NCBI RefSeq assembly: GCF_011682065.1
Contig: NZ_VUYU01000009.1
Span: 124,001-188,000 of the forward strand
DNA from: Massilia rubra
Lineage (GTDB): Bacteria; Pseudomonadota; Gammaproteobacteria; Burkholderiales; Burkholderiaceae_D
Length of the DNA stretch: 64,000 nucleotides
Direction of reading: 5' to 3'
Below are positions 17,366 through 27,392 of this stretch, piece by piece. The notes beneath the pieces were generated by a model. The model was not told the origin of the DNA. It saw only the letters and a list, made by a program, of their open reading frames with translations, and did no database searches. Within the stretch, counting starts at the first letter, position 1. Each line of letters begins with the position of its first letter. The position numbers were made by a program, and so were the translations under genes.

Positions 17366-18112
17366 TTACTTGAATTTCACCTTTCCTACAAGACGCATCT
17401 GCAAGGTGGTTTCGCCCGGTTCGAAGCTTGGCTCGGCCACTTCGGTGCTTTCAGCCTTGGCGGAGCGCAACATCATCGGGGCGCTGTCTTGCTGGGCGTA
17501 GTTGCCCGAACCTTCGTAGTCCAGCGTATCGATCACCGCTTCGCTCATCTTGCGGCCCATCGCGCTGGCGATCGCGGCAACGCGCTCGTTCAGGTTCTTG
17601 TAGGTGGCGATCAGGCGCTCGTCGTCGAGCTTGCGGATGGTAGCGGGCGCCAGGCCGAAGTTCAGGCCGTTCAGTGCCAGGACCTTTTGCACGGCGGCCG
17701 TCATTTTCGGCAGGTTGGCGAGGTTGGTGGTTTTCACTTCCAGATACTGGCCGACCCTCCAACCGGTCGGCACGAGCGGGCGCGGCTGCGGCTGGCCGTC
17801 AGGACGGGGCACCACTTCCGGATAGATCGGGTAAGTGTAGTAGCCGACCGTTTTGAGGATCGCTTTCGGGTCTTCGCGGCGCACGATGTCGGTGCCCTGC
17901 TTCATCTTCTGGTTGACGCGCGAGGCGGCGGCGGCTTTGTCCTTGTCCTGCTCTTCGATAAAGAAGGTGGCGACCACCTGGTCGTTCGGATGCGTGACTT
18001 CACCGTAGGCGGGAACGATCACCAGCGCGCCGGCGGTCGCGAGCGTGTTCTGGGCGAACGCTGGCAAGGCAAAGGCGACGGCGGCGATGAGTGCAATTTT
18101 TTTGAGGGACAT
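17366..18112 (-). CDS. SIMPL-domain (DUF541) periplasmic protein (248 aa)
   Basis: The ATG at 18112 is preceded by CTGGAG. A signal peptide covers residues 1-20 (SLKKIALIAAVAFALPAFAQ). The SIMPL domain fills most of the rest: DKDKAAAASRVNQKM, a YTYPIYPE strand, the WRVGQYLEVKTTN segment and a late ARPL-like RSAKAESTEVAEPSFEPGE. Members are envelope proteins of poorly defined role, sometimes linked to oxidative stress. It sits between ilvC and pssA on the same strand, which I read as neighbourhood rather than operon. Confidence 0.85.
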   Translation of the reverse strand: MSLKKIALIAAVAFALPAFAQNTLATAGALVIVPAYGEVTHPNDQVVATFFIEEQDKDKAAAASRVNQKMKQGTDIVRREDPKAILKTVGYYTYPIYPEVVPRPDGQPQPRPLVPTGWRVGQYLEVKTTNLANLPKMTAAVQKVLALNGLNFGLAPATIRKLDDERLIATYKNLNERVAAIASAMGRKMSEAVIDTLDYEGSGNYAQQDSAPMMLRSAKAESTEVAEPSFEPGETTLQMRLVGKVKFK

Positions 18113-18256
18113 GATTTTCTCCAGGTGAATGGCAAGCATGCGAGGTAGCGGTACCTCATCAGCTTGGTTAACCCGGACGATAACCGGAATCGGACGAACC
18201 ACGTACCGTTGTAATCAAAATTTGCAAATTTGGGAAGGTTGCTTACATTTGGGATA

Positions 18257-18283
18257 CATCGCTCCCGCGCGGCGGGAGCGATG
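18257..18283. terminator. Perfect 12-bp stem hairpin after ilvC
   Basis: CATCGCTCCCGC (18257-18268), loop GCG, GCGGGAGCGATG (18272-18283). It follows the ilvC stop on the minus strand but has no T-tract, so it may stabilise the mRNA end rather than terminate on its own. Confidence 0.55.
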
Positions 18284-18293
18284 CGGGCGACAC

Positions 18294-19355
<1,062 letters not shown>

Positions 19356-19374
19356 TCAGGACCGTGGGCACGGA

Positions 19375-19866
19375 TTAAACTTTGAGGATGCGTTCGCCGC
19401 GGCCGATACCCGATCCACCGGTACGCACCGTTTCGAGGATCGAGGCGCGGTCGATGGAATCGATGAACGCGTCGAGCTTGCCTTTGTTGCCGGTCAGCTC
19501 GATCGTGTAAGTCTTTTCCGTGACGTCGATGATGCGGCCGCGGAAGATGTCCGCCGTGCGCTTCATCTCTTCGCGTTCCTTGCCGACCGCGCGCACCTTG
19601 ATCAGCATGAGCTCGCGCTCGATGTGCGCGCCTTCGGTCAGGTCGACCACCTTGACCACCTCGATCAGGCGGTTCAGGTGCTTGGTGATCTGTTCGATCA
19701 CATCGTCCGAGCCGCTGGTGACGATGGTCATGCGCGACAGGGTGGCGTCTTCGGTCGGGGCGACGGTCAGGGTTTCAATGTTGTAGCCGCGGGCGGAAAA
19801 CAGCCCGACCACGCGCGACAGGGCACCGGCTTCGTTTTCGAGCAGGACAGAAATGATATGGCGCAT
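19375..19866 (-). CDS. ilvN: Acetolactate synthase small (regulatory) subunit (163 aa)
   Basis: Regulatory subunit giving valine feedback to the large subunit. The N-terminal ACT domain starts MRHIISVLLENEAGALSRVVG with FSARGYNIETL, and the C-terminal ACT-like part carries GRIIDVTEKTYTIELTG. Its ATG overlaps the TAA of ilvB (TAATG), so translation is coupled. Some authors name the gene ilvH. It is 64 bp upstream of ilvC. Confidence 0.97.
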   Translation of the reverse strand: MRHIISVLLENEAGALSRVVGLFSARGYNIETLTVAPTEDATLSRMTIVTSGSDDVIEQITKHLNRLIEVVKVVDLTEGAHIERELMLIKVRAVGKEREEMKRTADIFRGRIIDVTEKTYTIELTGNKGKLDAFIDSIDRASILETVRTGGSGIGRGERILKV

Positions 19867-21593
19867 TACAGGTCCTCCGAGCCGAGCAGCATTTCGGACA
19901 AGCCCTTGCCGGCCTTGACCATCGGCCAGACGTTTTCGGACTGGTCAGTGATGAAGTTCATGAACACGAGGCGGTCTTTCATGCCAAACGCTTCTTTCAG
20001 CGCGCCATCGACATCGCCCGGCTTTTCGATCTTCATGCCGACGTGGCCGAACGATTCGGCCAGCATCGAGAAGTCCGGCAGCGAATCCATGTAGGACTCG
20101 GAATAGCGCGAACCGTAATCGATCTGTTGCCACTGGCGCACCATGCCGAGGAAGCGGTTGTTGAGCAAAATGATTTTCGGCGTCAGGTGATATTGCTTGC
20201 AGGTAGCCAGTTCCTGGATGCACATCTGGATCGAGCCTTCGCCGGTGATGCAGGCAACTGTCGCGTCCGGATTGGCCATCTGCACGCCCATGGCGTACGG
20301 CAAGCCCACACCCATCGTGCCCAGGCCGCCGGAATTGATCCAGCGACGCGGCTTGTCGAACGGGTAGTACTGGGCCGCCCACATCTGGTGCTGGCCGACG
20401 TCGGAGGTAATGAAGGCGTCGCCCTTGGTGATTTCCCACACCTTTTGCACCACCGACTGCGGCTTGATGACCAGGTCGGAATCGGCGTATTTGAGGCACT
20501 CGCGCCCGCGCCATTCGCCGATCTGCTTCCACCAGTCCTTGAGCGGCGCGGCGTTGACCTTGGCGTCGGCGGCGTCGAGCTGCGCCAAAAATTCGATCAG
20601 CACGTCCTTGACGTTGCCGACGATGGGAATATCGACCTTGACCCGCTTGGAAATCGACGATGGATCGATGTCCACGTGGATGATCTTGCGCGGGTTGGAG
20701 GCGAAGTGTTTCGGGTTGCCGATCACGCGGTCGTCGAAGCGCGCGCCGATGGCGATCAAGACGTCGCAGTGCTGCATCGCCATGTTCGCCTCGTACGTGC
20801 CGTGCATGCCGGGCATGCCGAGGAACTTGTCGCTCGAGGCGCGGTAGGCGCCCAGGCCCATCAGGGTGTTGGTGACCGGAAAACCAAGCTTGTCGACCAG
20901 CTTGTTCAGCTCGGGCGAGGCATTGGCCAGGATCACGCCGCCGCCGGTGTAGATCATCGGACGTTCGGCCTGCAGCAGCAATTGCACCGCCTTGCGGATC
21001 TGGCCCGAATGGCCCTTGTCGATCGGCTTGTACGAGCGCATTTCGATATCCTTCGGATAGTCGTAGGCGCACTTGTGCATGCTGATGTCTTTGGGAATAT
21101 CGACCAGGACCGGACCGGGACGGCCGGTGCGCGCAATGAAGAACGCTTTCTTGATCGTGGCGGCCAGGTCTTTCACATCCTTGACGAGGAAGTTGTGCTT
21201 GACGCAGGGACGCGTGATGCCGACGGTGTCGCATTCCTGGAATGCATCCTGGCCGATCGCGGTGCTGGGCACCTGGCCGGAAATGACGACCATCGGAATC
21301 GAATCCATGTACGCCGTGGCAAGACCCGTGACGGCATTCGTGACACCCGGACCGGAGGTGACCAGGGCCACGCCGACGGTGTTCGAGCTGCGCGAATAGG
21401 CGTCTGCCGCATGCACGGCGGCCTGTTCGTGACGTACCAGGACGTGTTGGAATTTGTCTTGCTTGAAGATGGCGTCGTAGATATACAGTACGGCGCCGCC
21501 TGGATAACCGAAAACGTGTTTAACGCCTTCTTCCGCCAGACAACGGACGAGTATTTCGGACCCCGTGATGGTGGCCGATGATTCGTTGTTCAT
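19866..21593 (-). CDS. ilvB: Acetolactate synthase large (catalytic) subunit (575 aa)
   Basis: ThDP- and FAD-dependent enzyme for the first common step of branched-chain amino acid synthesis. The three-domain layout is complete: N-terminal ThDP pyrimidine domain with VFGYPGGAVLYIYDA and the catalytic Glu (HEQAAVHAADAYSR), the central FAD domain, and the C-terminal ThDP domain ending in GEGSIQMCIQELAT and LNNRFLGMVRQWQ. AAAGGA lies upstream of the ATG. The name ilvI is also used. A 499-bp leader precedes it. Confidence 0.97.
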   Translation of the reverse strand: MNNESSATITGSEILVRCLAEEGVKHVFGYPGGAVLYIYDAIFKQDKFQHVLVRHEQAAVHAADAYSRSSNTVGVALVTSGPGVTNAVTGLATAYMDSIPMVVISGQVPSTAIGQDAFQECDTVGITRPCVKHNFLVKDVKDLAATIKKAFFIARTGRPGPVLVDIPKDISMHKCAYDYPKDIEMRSYKPIDKGHSGQIRKAVQLLLQAERPMIYTGGGVILANASPELNKLVDKLGFPVTNTLMGLGAYRASSDKFLGMPGMHGTYEANMAMQHCDVLIAIGARFDDRVIGNPKHFASNPRKIIHVDIDPSSISKRVKVDIPIVGNVKDVLIEFLAQLDAADAKVNAAPLKDWWKQIGEWRGRECLKYADSDLVIKPQSVVQKVWEITKGDAFITSDVGQHQMWAAQYYPFDKPRRWINSGGLGTMGVGLPYAMGVQMANPDATVACITGEGSIQMCIQELATCKQYHLTPKIILLNNRFLGMVRQWQQIDYGSRYSESYMDSLPDFSMLAESFGHVGMKIEKPGDVDGALKEAFGMKDRLVFMNFITDQSENVWPMVKAGKGLSEMLLGSEDL

Positions 21594-22092
21594 GATACAT
21601 TCCTTTCAAGACCCATTGGGAGGTGATCGGATGCTCTTTCCTAACGAAATTCGCGTGGCGCGACAGTGCTCAGGCTTCCCTTCTTTCTGCGGTCACGGCG
21701 ATCTTTCACGTACCCATAGATACGTTACGAACCGGCGCTAAACGCAACTCGTTTGGCGTGAGTTTCTGTAGCGATTACTGCGAACCTCTCGCGCTTGTGG
21801 CGCGGGTTAGAGCAAACTGCCTACATATGAAAGCGCGTCAGGTCGAGCTTGGCCTTGTGTGGCGTTTTCGACTTGACCATACAGCTTCGGGGTTGCAAAG
21901 CGTCATATACCTTACTGCGTTGCACCATTGCGGTCAAGTTAAATCGGTCCGGCGTTGCCGCTTTCGCATCGCCGGGCAGGGCTGGAATGGTAAATACCAT
22001 GCAAACAGGTCCATTCTTTGCTAGCATGCGTCAGTTTTCTCCAATGCCACAGGCTATGCCCCTGCGGCGCGTCCCTTCCCACCCTCGTTCGC
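21594..22092. other. Long intergenic region between ilvB and the sigma factor gene
   Basis: 499 bp without a credible gene. It must hold the divergent promoters of ilvBNC and the sigma operon. I looked for a branched-chain amino acid leader peptide followed by a terminator on the minus strand and did not find one, so attenuation is not supported here. Confidence 0.5.
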
Positions 22093-22662
22093 ATGGCCAC
22101 AGACAAAGAGTTATCCGATTTTCTTGAGAATGTCGAACGGCGCGCCTTCAAGCAAGCCGTGTACGCCGTGCGCAAGGATGAAGCTGCGCTCGATATCGTG
22201 CAGGACGCGATGATCAAGCTCGCCGAAAAATATGGAGACAAGCCGGCCGCCGAGCTGCCGATGCTGTTCCAGCGCATTTTGCAAAACACCATCCTCGATT
22301 ACTTCCGCCGCGAAAAAGTGCGCAATACCTGGGTCAGCCTCTTCTCGGGCATGGGCCGGCGCGAGGGAGAAGACGAAGAATTTGATATACTTGAATCGTT
22401 TGAGGCGGAACAAGGTTCGGCCTCGGCGGAGTCGAGCGCGGACCAGGTCGAGCGCCAGCAGACCTTGAGCCTGATCGACGCCGAAGTACAAAAACTGCCG
22501 GCGCGTCAACGGGAAGCCTTCCTCATGCGTTACTGGCAGGACATGGACGTGGCTGAAACAGCCGAAGCGATGGGATGTTCCGAGGGAAGTGTCAAAACGC
22601 ACTGCTCGCGAGCGACTCATACCCTCGCCGAATCGCTGAAAGCCAAGGGAATAAAATTATGA
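22093..22662 (+). CDS. RNA polymerase sigma factor, sigma-70/ECF type (189 aa)
   Basis: The ATG at 22093 begins the conserved part (MATDKELSDFLENVERRAF); the frame extends upstream without homology. Region 2 is around residues 15-80 (DEAALDIVQDAMIKLAEKY and FQRILQNTILDYFRREKVRN), a Glu/Ser-rich linker follows, and region 4 (about 125-180) has LPARQREAFLMRYWQDMDVAETAEAMGCSEGSVKTH. It heads a tight four-gene operon with DUF3619, DUF3106 and RDD proteins. The regulon is unknown. Confidence 0.93.
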   Translation: MATDKELSDFLENVERRAFKQAVYAVRKDEAALDIVQDAMIKLAEKYGDKPAAELPMLFQRILQNTILDYFRREKVRNTWVSLFSGMGRREGEDEEFDILESFEAEQGSASAESSADQVERQQTLSLIDAEVQKLPARQREAFLMRYWQDMDVAETAEAMGCSEGSVKTHCSRATHTLAESLKAKGIKL

Positions 22663-23051
22663 ACACCGACGATCTGAACTTTGCGTACAAAGTACGCCAC
22701 GCCCTGAACGACCATCTCGACGCGCTGCCCGCTGCGACGACCGACCGCCTGGCGGCCGCGCGCAAGGCCGCCATGGCCCGCAAGAAGCCGCACGCCCCGG
22801 TCAAGGTTGCGCAAACCCAGCTGGCCGGCAATATCGGCGCCCTGTTCTCGTTTTCCTCGCTCGGCCGCATGAGCGTGGCCATTCCACTGATGGCGCTGGT
22901 CGCTGGCCTGGCCGGCATTTATCAGTACGAAGAACAGCAGCGCCTCGAAGAAATCGCCGAGCTCGACGCGGCTGTGCTGTCCGACGAGTTGCCGCTGACG
23001 GCCTACCTGGACCAGGGCTTCAACGCCTACCTCGCCCAGCGCGCCCAATAA
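22659..23051 (+). CDS. DUF3619 family single-pass membrane protein (130 aa)
   Basis: The ATG overlaps the sigma factor stop (ATGA), so the two are coupled. The N-terminal ~70 residues are cytoplasmic with a conserved helical segment (FAYKVRHALNDHLDALPA), then one transmembrane helix (about residues 70-90, SVAIPLMALVAGLAGIYQY) and a short acidic periplasmic tail (EIAELDAAVLSDELPLTAYLDQGF). The location and topology suggest an anti-sigma or sigma-associated role, but that is inference. The family is largely betaproteobacterial. Confidence 0.8.
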   Translation: MNTDDLNFAYKVRHALNDHLDALPAATTDRLAAARKAAMARKKPHAPVKVAQTQLAGNIGALFSFSSLGRMSVAIPLMALVAGLAGIYQYEEQQRLEEIAELDAAVLSDELPLTAYLDQGFNAYLAQRAQ

Positions 23052-23053
23052 GG

Positions 23054-23833
23054 ATGACGCGCGCGACTTCGTCCCGGCCCTTGCTGGCGCTTGCGCTTGC
23101 ATTGTTGACAACACACGGCATCGCCACAGCCCAGCTGGCCGCACCGGCGCCCGCCGGCGCGCCCTTGCCGGCGCCTACCGCCGTGCCGCCGGGGCAGCCG
23201 GCAAAGCCGGTCGTGGCGCCCATTTCCAAGCCGGCGCCGTCGATTGCCGCCAAGCCCGCACCGCTTGCGGGCAAGCCCATGTGGAAAGACCTGTCGCCGC
23301 CCCAGCAAGTCGCGCTCGACCCGCTCAAGGGCGAGTGGGACCGCATGGAGTCGGTGCGCAAGCAAAAATGGCTTGATATCGCCAACCGCTATTCGTCCAT
23401 GAAGCCCGATGAGCAAGTGCGCATGCAGGAACGCATGCGCGCCTGGACCCGACTCACACCCGACGAACGGCGCGTGGCCCGCGAAAACTACACGCTGAGC
23501 AAAAAGATCGACAAGAGCCAGAAATCGGCCGAATGGGAGAAATACCAGCAATTGCCCGAAGAAGAAAAGAAAAAGCTCGCGCTTGACGCCGCCGCCGCCA
23601 AAAAGCAGGTCACCAACTTGCCGCCGGCAACGCAGCTCAAGCCGCTCGCGCCAAGCAAGCCGCCCCCGGCTGGCTGTCCGCCTGGCACCATCCGCAACGC
23701 CCCGGCGGCCGTGCCGCGCTGCATCGCGAGCCCGTCGGCGGGCGCTCCGCTGGCTGTGCCGGCCATCACCGCCCCACCTACCACAGCGCCGACCGCCCCT
23801 GCGCCGGCCAATCCAGTTTCCAATGCAAAATAG
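23054..23833 (+). CDS. DUF3106 family secreted proline-rich protein (259 aa)
   Basis: A signal peptide (LLALALALLTTHGIATAQ) is followed by a Pro/Ala-rich region, then the DUF3106 core (about residues 80-160): WKDLSPPQQVALDPLKGEWD, RKQKWLDIANRYSSMKPDEQVRMQERMRAWTRLTP and AREN. The C-terminal ~70 residues are again Pro/Ala-rich with two Cys. It starts 2 bp after the DUF3619 stop and overlaps the RDD gene. The role is unknown; the core resembles metal- or stress-sensing helical repeats of CpxP/Spy type, which is only a similarity of pattern. Confidence 0.85.
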   Translation: MTRATSSRPLLALALALLTTHGIATAQLAAPAPAGAPLPAPTAVPPGQPAKPVVAPISKPAPSIAAKPAPLAGKPMWKDLSPPQQVALDPLKGEWDRMESVRKQKWLDIANRYSSMKPDEQVRMQERMRAWTRLTPDERRVARENYTLSKKIDKSQKSAEWEKYQQLPEEEKKKLALDAAAAKKQVTNLPPATQLKPLAPSKPPPAGCPPGTIRNAPAAVPRCIASPSAGAPLAVPAITAPPTTAPTAPAPANPVSNAK

Positions 23834-24335
23834 TAAGACCCCGGTTGCCACACCTACCCTGAAACGTCGTCTGATCTGCATGGTGTACGAGCTGTTCCTG
23901 CTGACCGCCGTGGTCATGTTCGGCCTGCTCATTTTCCTGCTGATCACGCAGAAAATGAGCCAGGGCGTGATCGAGCATGGCCGCACGGTCGTGCTGTTCC
24001 TCGTGCCGGGCGCCTATTTCATCTATTCCTGGACCGGCAGCGGCCATACCCTGGCCATGAAAACCTGGCGCATCAAACTGGTCAAGGTCGGCTATGCGAC
24101 AGTGCCGCTCAAGGCTGCCCTGGTGCGCTACCTGCTGGGCTGGGGCTGGGTGCTGCCGGCGCTGGTCATCTGCTGGCGCTTTCACCTGACCGGCAAGAGC
24201 CAGGTGGCGACCGCGCTGGCGATCAATATCGTGGCATGGGGCATGACCGTGTTTCTCGACAAGGACCGCCAGTTCCTGCACGACCGGCTGGCCGGCACCC
24301 GCCTCATTTCGCTGCCCAAGCCGGCCCAGGCGTGA
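23823..24335 (+). CDS. RDD family membrane protein (170 aa)
   Basis: The ATG lies 8 nt before the DUF3106 stop, in another frame. The RDD signature is present: KRRLICMVYELFLLTAVVM near the start with the conserved Arg, and later TLAMKTWRIKLVKV. About four hydrophobic helices are visible. The C-terminus ends DKDRQFLHDRLAGTRL, as usual for the family. It is the last gene of the sigma operon. Transport or a structural role has been proposed for RDD proteins; nothing here decides. Confidence 0.88.
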   Translation: MQNSKTPVATPTLKRRLICMVYELFLLTAVVMFGLLIFLLITQKMSQGVIEHGRTVVLFLVPGAYFIYSWTGSGHTLAMKTWRIKLVKVGYATVPLKAALVRYLLGWGWVLPALVICWRFHLTGKSQVATALAINIVAWGMTVFLDKDRQFLHDRLAGTRLISLPKPAQA

Positions 24336-24348
24336 TCACGGGGGCGAC

Positions 24349-24645
24349 ATGAGCGAGGCCTTGTGTCCCCTGTGCGGCCGGCCCCTCGGCACACGCAATG
24401 TCGACCGCCATCACCTGATCCCCAAGACCTACAAGGGGCGCGAGCAGTTCGATATTCACAAGATCTGCCACCAGAAAATCCATTCGACCTTCACCGAACA
24501 TGAATTGTTCAAGTCCTTCCATACCTGGGAGGCCTTGCGGCAGCATGAGGATATCCGGGCGTTTATCGACTGGGTCGCAAAAAAGGACCCAGCGTATTTC
24601 TCGCGCAATGTGCGCTCGAATAGCAAAAAGACGCGTCGAGCATAA
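24349..24645 (+). CDS. Small HNH-type zinc-binding protein (98 aa)
   Basis: The product has CPLCGRPL at the N-terminus, then DRHHLIPKTYKG and ICHQKIHSTFTEHEL, which give the CxxC...HH...C/H pattern of compact HNH nuclease domains. It starts 13 bp after the RDD gene and may be co-transcribed. HNH proteins of this size are usually DNA nucleases of unknown role or RNA-modifying relatives. Whether it is linked to the RING/TerD-like proteins that follow is not shown; a terminator-like hairpin separates them. Confidence 0.8.
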   Translation: MSEALCPLCGRPLGTRNVDRHHLIPKTYKGREQFDIHKICHQKIHSTFTEHELFKSFHTWEALRQHEDIRAFIDWVAKKDPAYFSRNVRSNSKKTRRA

Positions 24646-24751
24646 TCCGCTTGGCTCTTCATTATCAATCGGTTAATATCGTGCTTGAGAAGGCTTAGGT
24701 TGGGCTTCCTTCTACCAATAGACCAGTCTGATCGATTTCCTTCTCACCTTT

Positions 24752-24788
24752 AAAACGGATCATGGTTCGCGCCTGACTCCGTTTTTTT
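24752..24788 (+). terminator. Intrinsic terminator before the RING-domain genes
   Basis: AAAACGGA (24752-24759) pairs with TCCGTTTT (24778-24785), followed by more T residues. It would end the sigma/RDD/HNH transcript just before the start at 24802. Confidence 0.6.
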
Positions 24789-24801
24789 CATTTGGACCAG
24801 C

Positions 24802-27378
24802 ATGCTTCCCGATTTTTCCGCAACACACGCGATTCTTTTGCGCCGTCGCTTGACGCTGTTCATCCCTGCCGGCGCCGGGCAGTTGCCGGACACCTTGCTG
24901 CAAGCCTTCGACCTCAACCTGGCCGAACTCGGCTATGTCGCCTCGCAGCGCCTGCGCGCGCGCCTGGGTACGCTCGATGCGCAAGGGCTGACCGACGCCC
25001 AGGCCTGGATGTGGGATATCCTGGCCACGGAAGTGGGCGGGCACCGTCAGCACACGCCCCTGTTCCGGCGCTTTCCCGATGACGTGCCGAGCGACACCGG
25101 CGCGCTGTGGGTGCGCAAGGTCCTGACGCATTTCATGCAGGCCGAGGGACAGCCCTGCCTGCACTGCGGCCAGTGCAACACGACGCATGTGCTCAAGCCG
25201 TGCCGGCACGTGGTGTGCGACGCCTGTTTCGACGGCAGCAGTTACAGCGCCTGCCCCGTCTGCGAGCACCATGTCGACCGGACCTCGCCTTTCTTCACGC
25301 CCGACGAGGCGCTGCCACTGCCAGCCGAGCGCGTACGCCTGAAACTGCTCGACCTCGCTGACGACCTTGACGGTGCGGTGCGGGCGCTGGTGCTGTCGAT
25401 GTGCGAACGCAAGCAGGTCATGTCGCCGGTCGATACGGACGACTTCAAATCGCTGATCAGCGATTACGGACTGGACGTGCTCGCGTGGATTCCAGGGTGC
25501 ATTCCAGTGCGCGAGAATATCGCCCTGCTGTTCGGCACCTTGCTGCAAGGCTGCGCGCCTGGCGCCGTGATGGCCGCTGCGGCAGCGCACATCGATACCG
25601 CCACCGACGTCATCCGCCTGATTGCCGCTTACTCCGGCGTCTCCCCCTCCCTGCAAGGATTCATCAAGTACAAGAGCGTCGCGACAGAGCAACTGAGCGG
25701 CTTCAAGCGCTTTGCCGAGGTGGCCACGTGGGGGACGACGATCATGCTCCAGACGCATGTCAAGCGCTTCAAGGTAGCCAAACTGGGCCGCCCGCTGCGC
25801 CGCGAGCTGCTCGGTTTGCTGGAACGTTTGCCGCTCAACTCGCTGGTCGAAGACATGCTGCGCCATCAGTCTTACTGGGTGTGGGTTGGCCAGTTCCTGC
25901 ATCCCCACGAATATCAACAGCGCTATCCGCAGGTGGCGTTCGCCTTCAGCGTGATCCGCAAGAAGGGGGCGGACGGCACTCCTGGACCGGCATTTGAAAC
26001 CTACTACACCAGGCTGGAAAAGGCGGTCATGCGCAAGGACGCCATTGGCATGGTCGACCTGCTGCGGCAGCGTCCTGGCGAACTGGCGCGCCGCTTCGAC
26101 CATGCCCTGCGCGTGGCCGATGGCGACAGCGCGGCGACCGAGCAACTGCTGGCCGCCTTCGAACGGTGCGTGGCGCAGTTTTCGACGCCCGTCCTACTCA
26201 CCTTGCGCGCCCTGCTGCCAACCCGCGCCCGTGCCGGCGCAACCCGCATGTTCTGGCCGGCGGGAACGGTGGCCACTGGCATCATGGCGCCCGACCGGCG
26301 CGGCGCCCTGCCGCAGCCGGTGATCGAGCAGTCGCTCACCCTGATCGAGCGCGCCCTGCTGGCGCGTTTCTCGGCCAAACCGCACGTCAGCGACTTCCTG
26401 ATCGACCGTGCGCTGGCCGATATCATCGTGCCGTTCAACGAACGCACGGCAAGCCGCTCGGCGGTTCAACTGCCGCGCGGGTCCACGCTCGCCGTCCCCG
26501 ACGGCAAGAAGGCGCGCCTGTTCCTGCACTGGTGCGAACCGCCCGAAGGCGGCGCCTATTCCAACACCGACCTGGATCTGGCGATCGGATTCTACGACGA
26601 ACATTGGAACCTGATCGGCGAATGTTCATACCGCGACCTCACCTGGCTGGGACGCGATGGCGAGACTGTCGCCGTCAGCTCCGGCGATCTGCGCGACGCG
26701 CCGTTTCCCGACGGCGCGACCGAGTTCGTCGACCTCGATTGCGCGCTGGCGCGGAGCAATGGGGTGCGCTATGCGGTCATGGAGATCAACAGCTTCTGCG
26801 GCATGCCCTTCGAGGCACTCGAACATGCGTTCGCCGGGCTGATGTTCCGCGACGATATGCAAGGCGCGCACATGGACCCGCGCACGGTGGCGCTCAGGTT
26901 CAACCTGCAAGGCGAGCACGGCACCTTCATGCCGCTGGTGTTTGACCTGCAACAGAACCGCTTGCATTGGCTGGAGGTGTATGCGGAAGATGGCTTCGAC
27001 TACAACAACGTCGAAACGGCGAACACGGCCGTCAGGGTCATCTGCCCCGCCATGATCGCGTACTTCGCCAGCGGCGTGCGCACCAACATGGCCGAACTGG
27101 CCCTGCTGCATGCGGCGGCGCGTGCGCAGCGCGTCATCTTGCGCGGCGACGGCATGCAGGCGATGGCGCGCCGCGACGGCGAGGACGATGCCAGCTTCCT
27201 GGCGCGTCTGCGCGCGTGGAACGCGAACGAGGTGGACGCTGTCACGAGCCTGCCGCAACAGCCGCTGTTTGCCGCCTTGCTCGACGCCGACATCACGCTG
27301 CCCGAGAACAGCGTCGTGTACGCGCTCAGGCCCGGTGTGACGGCGACGACCATCGCCGCCAGCGACCTGATTTCCTGA
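24802..27378 (+). CDS. Bacterial RING-finger and TerD-like domain protein, copy 1 (858 aa)
   Basis: A classical RING cross-brace is visible at residues 119-154: C119-x2-C122-x11-C134-x-H136-x2-C139-x2-C142-x8-C151-x2-C154. This agrees with what I remember as the MXAN_6230/SCO0854 family of RING proteins in NCBI. Residues ~155-540 are helical with no known motif. From about residue 540 a TerD-like beta region follows (LFLHWCEPPEGG, then NTDLDLAIGFYDE and the FPDGATEFVDLDC strand pair), with Asp residues placed as in TerD calcium sites. No signal peptide or membrane segment. A paralogue follows 14 bp downstream. In eukaryotes RING domains recruit ubiquitin-conjugating enzymes; no E1, E2 or ubiquitin-like gene is in the window. 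Confidence 0.85.
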   Translation: MLPDFSATHAILLRRRLTLFIPAGAGQLPDTLLQAFDLNLAELGYVASQRLRARLGTLDAQGLTDAQAWMWDILATEVGGHRQHTPLFRRFPDDVPSDTGALWVRKVLTHFMQAEGQPCLHCGQCNTTHVLKPCRHVVCDACFDGSSYSACPVCEHHVDRTSPFFTPDEALPLPAERVRLKLLDLADDLDGAVRALVLSMCERKQVMSPVDTDDFKSLISDYGLDVLAWIPGCIPVRENIALLFGTLLQGCAPGAVMAAAAAHIDTATDVIRLIAAYSGVSPSLQGFIKYKSVATEQLSGFKRFAEVATWGTTIMLQTHVKRFKVAKLGRPLRRELLGLLERLPLNSLVEDMLRHQSYWVWVGQFLHPHEYQQRYPQVAFAFSVIRKKGADGTPGPAFETYYTRLEKAVMRKDAIGMVDLLRQRPGELARRFDHALRVADGDSAATEQLLAAFERCVAQFSTPVLLTLRALLPTRARAGATRMFWPAGTVATGIMAPDRRGALPQPVIEQSLTLIERALLARFSAKPHVSDFLIDRALADIIVPFNERTASRSAVQLPRGSTLAVPDGKKARLFLHWCEPPEGGAYSNTDLDLAIGFYDEHWNLIGECSYRDLTWLGRDGETVAVSSGDLRDAPFPDGATEFVDLDCALARSNGVRYAVMEINSFCGMPFEALEHAFAGLMFRDDMQGAHMDPRTVALRFNLQGEHGTFMPLVFDLQQNRLHWLEVYAEDGFDYNNVETANTAVRVICPAMIAYFASGVRTNMAELALLHAAARAQRVILRGDGMQAMARRDGEDDASFLARLRAWNANEVDAVTSLPQQPLFAALLDADITLPENSVVYALRPGVTATTIAASDLIS

Positions 27379-27392
27379 AGACGGGACCCGGC

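Noticed and set aside
20043-21581. A 512-codon plus-strand frame opposite ilvB
   Set aside because: Antisense shadow of a clearly conserved gene, with the same biased composition.
21594-22092. Possible ilv leader peptide with attenuator
   Set aside because: No short ORF with a run of Ile/Val/Leu codons and no terminator hairpin with a T-tract were found on the minus strand.
26967-27392. The 142-codon 5' extension of the second RING-protein frame
   Set aside because: It overlaps copy 1 in another frame and aligns with nothing; the collinear start is at 27393.
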